From assembly GCA_013816725.1 (NCBI GenBank), contig JACDEA010000185.1, forward strand, positions 1-5,473: a DNA stretch of 5,473 nucleotides, in the 5' to 3' direction. Shown here piece after piece: positions 1-4,681 of this stretch. The position numbers and the translations under genes are program-made. The stretch's first letter is position 1. Every line of letters starts with the position of its first letter. The notes below the pieces were generated by a model. That model searched no databases. It was not told where the DNA came from and was given only the letters and a program-made list of their open reading frames with translations. The stretch comes from Actinomycetota bacterium (GTDB taxonomy: Bacteria; Actinomycetota; Acidimicrobiia; Acidimicrobiales; JACDEA01).

Positions 1-1252
1 GTTCATGTCGGTGACGGGGTCGGATTTCATGGAGATGTTCGTAGGCGTGGGGGCGTCCCGGGTGCGCGACCTGTTCCAGACCGCCCGTAAGCAGGCACCG
101 GCCATCATCTTCGTGGACGAGATCGACTCGATCGGCCGCAAGCGGGGCGCCGGGCTGGGCGGCGGTCACGACGAGCGCGAGCAGACGCTCAACCAGATGC
201 TTTCTGAGATGGACGGCTTCGAGACCACCGAGGGCATCGTGATGATGGCGGCGACCAACCGCCCCGACATCCTCGACCCCGCGCTGCTGCGACCCGGCCG
301 CTTCGACCGTCAAATCGTCGTGCCGCTGCCCGACCTCGAGGAGCGCACGCCGATCCTCGAGGTCCACTGCAAGGACAAGCGCATCGCTCCCGATGTCGAC
401 CTGCACGTCGTGGCGCGCGGCACGCCGGGTATGAGCGGCGCCGACCTGGCCAACCTGGTCAACGAAGCGGCGTTGCACGCCGTTCGCCGCGGCGCCGACG
501 CCGTGCACATGGAGGACTTCGAGGCGGCGCGCGACCGCATCCTCATGGGACAGCGGCGCGAGACGATGGCGCTGTCGGAGGACGAGAAGGAGCGCGTCGC
601 CTACCACGAGGGCGGCCACGCGGTGCTGGCCTACGTGCTGCCCGACGCCGACCCGGTCCACAAGGTCACGATCCTGCCCACCGGCATGGCGCTGGGCGTC
701 ACCCAGCAGCTGCCCATGGAGGAGCGCCACATCTACCCGCGCGAGTACATCGAAGACTCGCTGTGCGTGCGGATGGGCGGGCGGGTTGCCGAGCTGCTGG
801 TGTACGGCGACCTGTCGACGGGCGCCAACAACGACCTGGTGGGAAACACCGAGCTGGCCCGCAAGATGGTGCGCGAGTGGGGCATGAGCGAGCGCATCGG
901 CCCCATGGCGTGGGGCTCGCAGGGAATGGTGTTCCTCGGCGAGGACCTCATGCACACGCGCGACTACAGCGACGAGACGTCGCGCGTCATCGACGAGGAG
1001 GTCGAACGGATTCTGCGCGAGCAGGAGACGCGGGCGACCGGTGAGCTGAAGAAGCACAGGGCCGGCCTCGACAAGGTGGCCGCCGCCCTGCTCGAGCGAG
1101 AGACGATCGACGGCGAAGAGGTGCGCCGGCTGGTGGACGACGCGTTCGGCCGCCCGGTCCACACCCGGGCCGAAGTGCCCCACTTCGGCCCGGCGCCGGC
1201 CGGCAACGGCCGCCCCGACCCCGAAGCCACACCGGCTCGCGACACCGCCTGA
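1..1252 (+). CDS. ftsH: ATP-dependent zinc metalloprotease FtsH, 5'-truncated by window edge
   Basis: This is the C-terminal part of FtsH, the membrane-anchored AAA+ protease that unfolds and degrades damaged membrane proteins and short-lived regulators on the cytoplasmic side. The frame is open to the left edge, so the ATG at 5 is internal; the N-terminal membrane segments and the Walker A loop (roughly 220 residues by comparison with the usual ~640) are missing. Counting that ATG as residue 1, I see the pore motif FVG (12-14), Walker B IIFVDEID (34-41), sensor-1 Asn85, the second region of homology with arginine fingers Arg96 and Arg99 (RPGRFDR), the zinc site HEGGH (201-205, bases 605-619) and the third zinc ligand Asp277 in GANNDL. 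All catalytic residues are present, so the enzyme should be active. HEGGH instead of HEAGH is common in actinobacterial FtsH. The last ~40 residues are a Pro/Ala-rich, probably disordered tail. The gene converges on the thioredoxin-like gene with 6 bp between stop codons. Confidence 0.97.
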   Translation, partial: FMSVTGSDFMEMFVGVGASRVRDLFQTARKQAPAIIFVDEIDSIGRKRGAGLGGGHDEREQTLNQMLSEMDGFETTEGIVMMAATNRPDILDPALLRPGRFDRQIVVPLPDLEERTPILEVHCKDKRIAPDVDLHVVARGTPGMSGADLANLVNEAALHAVRRGADAVHMEDFEAARDRILMGQRRETMALSEDEKERVAYHEGGHAVLAYVLPDADPVHKVTILPTGMALGVTQQLPMEERHIYPREYIEDSLCVRMGGRVAELLVYGDLSTGANNDLVGNTELARKMVREWGMSERIGPMAWGSQGMVFLGEDLMHTRDYSDETSRVIDEEVERILREQETRATGELKKHRAGLDKVAAALLERETIDGEEVRRLVDDAFGRPVHTRAEVPHFGPAPAGNGRPDPEATPARDTA

Positions 1253-1269
1253 CGCCGGTCAGGCCGGCG
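1253..1269. terminator. GC-rich hairpin at the convergent ftsH/thioredoxin junction, possible bidirectional terminator
   Basis: The inverted repeat CGCCGG (1253-1258), loop TCAGG (1259-1263), CCGGCG (1264-1269) gives a perfect 6-bp all-G/C stem with a 5-nt loop. The left arm fills the whole 6-bp gap between the two stop codons, and the loop contains the stop codon of the thioredoxin gene. No T-tract follows on either strand, so it is not a classical intrinsic terminator. Its position is suggestive, but short G/C hairpins are frequent by chance in DNA of this composition. Confidence 0.3.
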
Positions 1270-1717
1270 ATCCCAACCCGGGCTCGGGTGACGAGCCAGG
1301 CGCCCGGGCTTCGGCGATGGCGGCCCACAGATCGGTGGCCGACGGCGCGCCGACGAACGCGGCGTGCACCACGCCGTCGCGGTCGGCCACCACGGTCGTC
1401 GGCGCCGCTTCGATGGCGTAGCGGCGGTGCAGGTCGGCCCGGGCCTGGTAGCTCACGTCCTGCACCGCGACGTCGCCGCAGGCGGCCACCTCGGCCTTGG
1501 CCACGGCCTCCGCGCACGTCGCGCACGTCGTCGACGAGAACACCACGACCAACCAGGGCCGATCGCCGTCGTCGAAGTCGTCGCGATCGAGCTGCGTCGG
1601 CACTTGATAGTGCGACTGCGTGGGCGGTTCGGGCCGCTGGCGCCGCAACCAGGCGGCGACGGCGGCGGCCGCCACGATCAACACGAGGGCAAGGACCAGC
1701 CGTTCCACGCCGCTCAA
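1259..1717 (-). CDS. Membrane-anchored thioredoxin-fold protein with CATC motif
   Basis: A 152-residue protein with one N-terminal hydrophobic helix (about residues 7-24), a Pro/Gln-rich linker (about 27-42) and a thioredoxin-like domain (about 50-140). The fold is indicated by the strand WLVVVF (55-60) leading into the redox motif Cys65-Ala-Thr-Cys68 at the start of a helix, by the pre-cis-proline element AAPT with Pro106, and by the following strand TTVVADRDG. A thiol-disulfide oxidoreductase role is likely; the substrate is unknown. Cys80 is a third cysteine with no obvious role. The start is TTG at 1717, because a TAG lies three codons upstream; GTG at 1708 is an alternative that would shorten the protein by three residues. 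No convincing ribosome-binding site precedes either. The gene stands alone on its strand between two plus-strand genes, so operon context does not identify a partner. The arginines after the helix (RRQR, 25-28) make it uncertain on which side of the membrane the domain lies. Confidence 0.88.
   Translation of the reverse strand: MSGVERLVLALVLIVAAAAVAAWLRRQRPEPPTQSHYQVPTQLDRDDFDDGDRPWLVVVFSSTTCATCAEAVAKAEVAACGDVAVQDVSYQARADLHRRYAIEAAPTTVVADRDGVVHAAFVGAPSATDLWAAIAEARAPGSSPEPGLGSPA
1512..1529. repeat. Perfect 9-bp tandem repeat encoding the thioredoxin CxxC site
   Basis: GCGCACGTC occurs twice back to back (1512-1520 and 1521-1529). Read on the minus strand, the two in-frame units give Thr-Cys-Ala, Thr-Cys-Ala, so the redox motif CATC of the thioredoxin-like gene lies exactly inside the repeat. 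The sequence is clear; whether it reflects duplication or chance codon choice is not. Confidence 0.6.
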
Positions 1718-1738
1718 TATGGACTACAACGAGTGCCG
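1718..1738. promoter_or_regulatory. 21-bp divergent start region between thioredoxin-like and MFS genes
   Basis: This is the whole space between the TTG start of the minus-strand gene and the ATG start of the plus-strand gene. Two complete promoters cannot fit, so promoter elements must extend into the coding sequences or the messages must have very short leaders. The region is A/T-richer than its surroundings. The best plus-strand -10-like hexamer is TACAAC (1725-1730), which matches four of six consensus positions and ends 8 nt before the ATG, as a leaderless transcript would need; no good -35 accompanies it. Neither start has a strong Shine-Dalgarno sequence. Its role as a promoter region follows from gene orientation; the specific elements are guesses. 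Confidence 0.35.
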
Positions 1739-3208
1739 ATGAGCGACGATGTGCACCACCAGCACGAAGAAACCTTCGAACCGGCCACCCTCGGCGCCAC
1801 GCCCAGCTCGGCCGACGCGCTGGAGGCGCCGGTCGCCCCACCTCGGGCGCCGATGTCGAGTTGGCCGATGTACGCGCTCGGTCTCGTCCTGCTCGTCGAC
1901 CAGATGGACCAGTCGATCGTGCGGGGAATGGTCACGTCGCTCAAGGCCGAGTTCGGTGTGGGCGACTTCGCCATCGGGTTGCTGACGTCGTCGTTCATCC
2001 TCGTCAACGGGATCATCACGCTGCCGGCCGGCTACCTCGCCGACCGCTGGCACCGCACCCGCACGATCGGCCACACGGTGCTCGGGTGGTCGGCCATCAC
2101 CGCCCTCGGCGCAGCGGCGCCCAACTTCACGGCGCTGGTCGCCCTGCGGGCCGCGCTCGGCTTCGGGCAGGGGATCACCGAACCGTCGGCCGGCAGCCTG
2201 CTGGCCGATTACTACCCGCTGGAGCGGCGCGGCCGGGCGTTTTCGATCCAGCAGATCCTGCTGTTCGTGGGCATCGGCAGCGGCATCGGCATCGGCGGCG
2301 TCATCAGTGAGCAGTGGGGCTGGCGTTGGGGCTTCGCCGTCGCCGGCATGCCCGGGGTACTCGTGGCCATCGTCGCCTACCGCCTGCGCGAGCCTCGCCG
2401 CGGCGCGTCCGACCGCCTCCACCTCGGCATCGAGGACGACGACGTCGAGGCCGAGCTGGCCCAGCCGCTGTTCGACCATGGCTTCCGACACTTCCTCCGC
2501 GACATGTGGGACGGGCTGAAGGCCGACCTGCGCACGATCATGCGGATCACCACGATGCGTTACGCGCTGGTCGGCATCGCCGTGCTGCAGTTCACCGTCT
2601 TCGGGATCAGCACGTGGTTGCCGCAGTTCTACGAGCGCCAGCTCCACGTGGCGGCCGGCAAAGCCGAAGGCGTGGTGGGCGCGCTGATCATCCTCGGCGG
2701 GATCCCCGGGATCCTCCTCGGCGGGCGGGTGGCCGACTACTTCAACGACAAGGTCCGCGGCGCCCGGATGGCGATCCCGGCCTACTGCATCATGGTCGGG
2801 ACGACGTTCTTCGCCATCTCGTACATCCACATGCCCGTCGCCGCGGTGTTCGTCACCCAGATGCTCGGCCTGTTCGTGATCGTCATGGCCATCCCGGCGC
2901 TGCGGGCCGGGCTCAGCGACGCGGTGCCGGCCAACCTGCGCGGTGCGGGGTTCGGTGCGTTCAACATCGTGACGGTGGTTCTCGGCGCCGCCAGTGCGCC
3001 GCTCATCGTGTCGGCTCTCAGCCAGATATTCGACAACAACCTCCGCACCGCGTTCCTGATCGTGACGCCGCCCGTGTACCTCGGCGCCTTCATCCTGCTG
3101 CGCGCCCGCGACCACCTCGAGGCCGACACGGCCAAGATCTTCGAGGCCATCCTCACCGCCATGCAGGAGCAAAAAGACCGCGAGGCCCTCGACACCGAAA
3201 CGCCCTGA
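1739..3208 (+). CDS. Major facilitator superfamily transporter, Spinster-like
   Basis: A 489-residue, 12-helix secondary transporter of the cytoplasmic membrane. The family call rests on motif A between helices 2 and 3 (GYLADRWHRTR, 98-108), its second-half counterpart GGRVADYFNDKVRG (328-341), the segment ADYYPLERRGRA after helix 4, a glycine-rich helix 5 (GIGSGIGIGG, 178-187) and the helix 6 end GWRWGF...LREPRRG. This combination matches the Spinster-like group, some of whose members move lysophospholipids or sphingolipids; the substrate here cannot be read from sequence. A hydrophilic N-terminus of ~41 residues (with HHQH at 6-9), an acidic central loop (about 218-273, EDDD at 232-235) and a charged C-terminal tail (about 460-489) face the cytoplasm by family topology. 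The start is ATG at 1739. The open frame extends left to 1364, but that part is antisense to the thioredoxin gene and is not protein-like. GTG at 1733 is an in-frame alternative two codons upstream. Helices 1 and 4 lack charges usual in this group (see findings). Confidence 0.93.
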   Translation: MSDDVHHQHEETFEPATLGATPSSADALEAPVAPPRAPMSSWPMYALGLVLLVDQMDQSIVRGMVTSLKAEFGVGDFAIGLLTSSFILVNGIITLPAGYLADRWHRTRTIGHTVLGWSAITALGAAAPNFTALVALRAALGFGQGITEPSAGSLLADYYPLERRGRAFSIQQILLFVGIGSGIGIGGVISEQWGWRWGFAVAGMPGVLVAIVAYRLREPRRGASDRLHLGIEDDDVEAELAQPLFDHGFRHFLRDMWDGLKADLRTIMRITTMRYALVGIAVLQFTVFGISTWLPQFYERQLHVAAGKAEGVVGALIILGGIPGILLGGRVADYFNDKVRGARMAIPAYCIMVGTTFFAISYIHMPVAAVFVTQMLGLFVIVMAIPALRAGLSDAVPANLRGAGFGAFNIVTVVLGAASAPLIVSALSQIFDNNLRTAFLIVTPPVYLGAFILLRARDHLEADTAKIFEAILTAMQEQKDREALDTETP

Positions 3209-3216
3209 AGACCGTG

Positions 3217-3262
3217 TGTCGGTGCTCAGTTACCGGAATACGCGGGCGACCTGACACCGACA
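3217..3262. terminator. Inverted repeat in the convergent MFS/DUF5719 gap, possible bidirectional terminator
   Basis: TGTCGGTG (3217-3224) is perfectly complementary to CACCGACA (3255-3262). With C3225 bulged, the stem gains three pairs (3226-3228 with 3252-3254), leaving a 23-nt loop. It occupies most of the 60-bp gap between the two convergent stop codons, which is where a shared terminator is expected. Only CTTT follows on the plus strand and no T-run follows on the minus strand, and the loop is long, so a classical intrinsic terminator is doubtful. A 3'-end stabilising or Rho-related structure is equally possible. Confidence 0.4.
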
Positions 3263-3268
3263 GTGGCT

Positions 3269-4681
3269 TTAGGCGACCGGGACCGCCATCGTCTGGGTGA
3301 GGCCGGGGCGGCCGACGCGGGCGAGGACGCGTTCGACGACGACGGGGCCGGTGGCGTTGACCACCATCGGGAGGTCGGGACGGGACACCACGTCGATCAA
3401 GCGGAACGAACGGCGCTGGCCACCGGGGATCTCCACGTCGGTCAGGCCTTCGAGCGGCACCCGTTGGCCGCCGGTGACGGCGGTGACAGACACCCGGACG
3501 GCGCGCTGGTCGCGGTTGTGCACGACGACCCACTCCTCCTGCGACTCGGTGATCCCGCCCTGCGGGAGATACCACTGGCGGGCGCTGCGCGTCGCGCCCA
3601 CGGCGATCGAGAACCCGAGCCGCAATGACGGCGCGACATAGTCCAGCGTGCGCTCGGCCACGACCGGGACGTTCGACCGGACCGTGGCCGCATGGCCGAC
3701 GCCCTTGGGGATGCGCGACTCGCTCCCCGGATCGAGCGTGAGGCGCTCACCGGCGGGCACCTTGAGCTCGAAGGGCTCGGCCGCGCCCTGGTCGAGGGTG
3801 AGCGCGAGCTGCACCGTCGCGTCCTTCTTCGTCGGGTTGTAGATGTGGAACCGCTCCGAAACCGCGTCGCCGGTGATGCCGTCGGGGAAGTCCCACGACG
3901 TGCGGGGCGCCGGCGTGGCCAATGCCAGCGTGAGGCCGGACCGCGGCGCGGTCCGCGTCTGCAGCCGGCCGACGACAATGCGGCCGCGCCGTGCGACGGC
4001 GGTGACGGCGACGTGGTCGCGACGACGAACGTGGTCGCCGATGGAGACGGCGAGGACCGACCGGGCGCCCACCACGATGCGCTGGAACGCGCCCGGCGCC
4101 GTGCGACCCTGGTCGGTAGCGAAATCGAGGTCGACGATGGCGTCCTCGGGGAACGGGTTGAACAGGCCGAGGTACATCGCCTGGTTGAGCGCGGTTGACC
4201 CCTCGGCCACGTACCAACGGTCGCCGGCGGTTGTCGAACAGGGCGAGGTGGTTTCCCCGATCGGCCCGTTGACCGTTTGCTCGACGGCCACGCCGCCCTG
4301 CTCCATCTCCACGACGGCGGCCACCACCCCGGCGGTGATGAACTCGGACTCGTGGGCCAGGAGCCGGCCGCGGGCCGGCGCCCGCAGCGCCACGGTGACC
4401 GGCTCGCCATTCGCGGGGTACAACGTGAGCAGCCCGTCGATGGCGTTGCCGCGCGTGTTCTGGATGACGATGGTGCCATCGGCGCTCAGGCCAGCGTCGG
4501 GCTGCGCGTTAGCCAGCGGGCAGAACCACGTCGACGCGCCCCCGTCGGCGGGCAGCGCCACGGGGTCGTGCGGCGGGGCGGGCGACGCGGCCACCTGGTG
4601 GCGACCGGTGCGGTCGACCAGGCCACCGGCCACCAAGAACACGACGAGGGCGCCGATGATCACGCCGCGGCGTTCGCTCAT
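3269..4681 (-). CDS. DUF5719-like secreted/membrane-anchored envelope protein
   Basis: A 470-residue protein with an N-terminal hydrophobic helix (about 7-22) after the basic segment SERR, then a Pro/Ala-rich linker and an entirely beta-rich extracytoplasmic region. I recognise it as DUF5719-like from its composition, the STWFCP motif (50-55) and its place directly after the large membrane glycosyltransferase-like gene. No enzymatic motif is visible. The exported part reads as four similar modules beginning at Trp52, Trp156, Trp263 and Trp370, which suggests a structural, glycan-binding or scaffolding role. Cys54 and Cys148 are the only cysteines and could form an extracellular disulfide. The helix may be an uncleaved anchor; I see no lipobox. 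The start is the ATG at 4681: it overlaps the upstream TGA as ATGA and has a GGAG nine bases before it. An ATG at 4738 would add 19 Pro/Arg-rich residues lying inside the upstream gene and is unlikely. Function is unknown; a part in envelope glycan assembly with the upstream protein is inferred from gene coupling. Confidence 0.88.
   Translation of the reverse strand: MSERRGVIIGALVVFLVAGGLVDRTGRHQVAASPAPPHDPVALPADGGASTWFCPLANAQPDAGLSADGTIVIQNTRGNAIDGLLTLYPANGEPVTVALRAPARGRLLAHESEFITAGVVAAVVEMEQGGVAVEQTVNGPIGETTSPCSTTAGDRWYVAEGSTALNQAMYLGLFNPFPEDAIVDLDFATDQGRTAPGAFQRIVVGARSVLAVSIGDHVRRRDHVAVTAVARRGRIVVGRLQTRTAPRSGLTLALATPAPRTSWDFPDGITGDAVSERFHIYNPTKKDATVQLALTLDQGAAEPFELKVPAGERLTLDPGSESRIPKGVGHAATVRSNVPVVAERTLDYVAPSLRLGFSIAVGATRSARQWYLPQGGITESQEEWVVVHNRDQRAVRVSVTAVTGGQRVPLEGLTDVEIPGGQRRSFRLIDVVSRPDLPMVVNATGPVVVERVLARVGRPGLTQTMAVPVA
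3272..4528 (-). repeat. Four tandem ~105-residue protein modules within the DUF5719-like gene
   Basis: By eye the exported region divides into four diverged modules: 4217-4528, 3896-4216, 3575-3895 and 3272-3574. Each starts with an aromatic-rich element (WFCP, WYVAEGST, WDFPDGIT, WYLPQGGIT), followed by an Asn turn (Asn75, Asn175-Pro, Asn282-Pro, Asn389) and ends with a strand of the type VxxER (AVEQ 132-135, VVGR 236-239, VAER 341-344, VVER 448-451). Trp-to-Trp spacing is 104, 107 and 107 residues; Trp-to-Asn is 23, 19, 19 and 19. The repeat is at protein level only; the DNA is too diverged to recombine. The module edges are approximate. Confidence 0.6.

Noticed and set aside
605..619. HEGGH instead of HEAGH in FtsH as a possible active-site defect
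   Set aside because: The motif still fits HExxH, and HEGGH is common in actinobacterial FtsH; the third ligand Asp277 is present.
1364..1738. 125-residue N-terminal extension of the transporter frame
   Set aside because: It is entirely antisense to the thioredoxin-like gene, His/Arg/Gly-rich and unlike any transporter N-terminus. The Met at 1739 gives a normal-length protein.
1755..1765. His-rich HHQH near the transporter N-terminus as a metal-binding site
   Set aside because: Three histidines in a disordered tail are not enough to propose metal sensing, and no other metal ligand pattern or metal gene is nearby.
987..1841. Minus-strand open frame of 284 residues overlapping ftsH, the thioredoxin gene and the transporter start
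   Set aside because: Arg/Ala/Gly-rich low-complexity product in a different frame from the recognisable thioredoxin-like gene; a shadow frame.
1724..3172. Long minus-strand open frame (482 residues) opposite the transporter gene
   Set aside because: Its composition (Asp/Arg/His/Gly/Glu-rich, no hydrophobic core) is what the complement of a high-GC gene gives. The plus strand encodes a clear MFS protein.
3442..4479. Minus-strand open frame of 345 residues in another frame inside the DUF5719-like gene
   Set aside because: Ser/Arg/Pro/Trp-rich shadow; the overlapping frame has the signal-anchor helix, coupling and modular structure.
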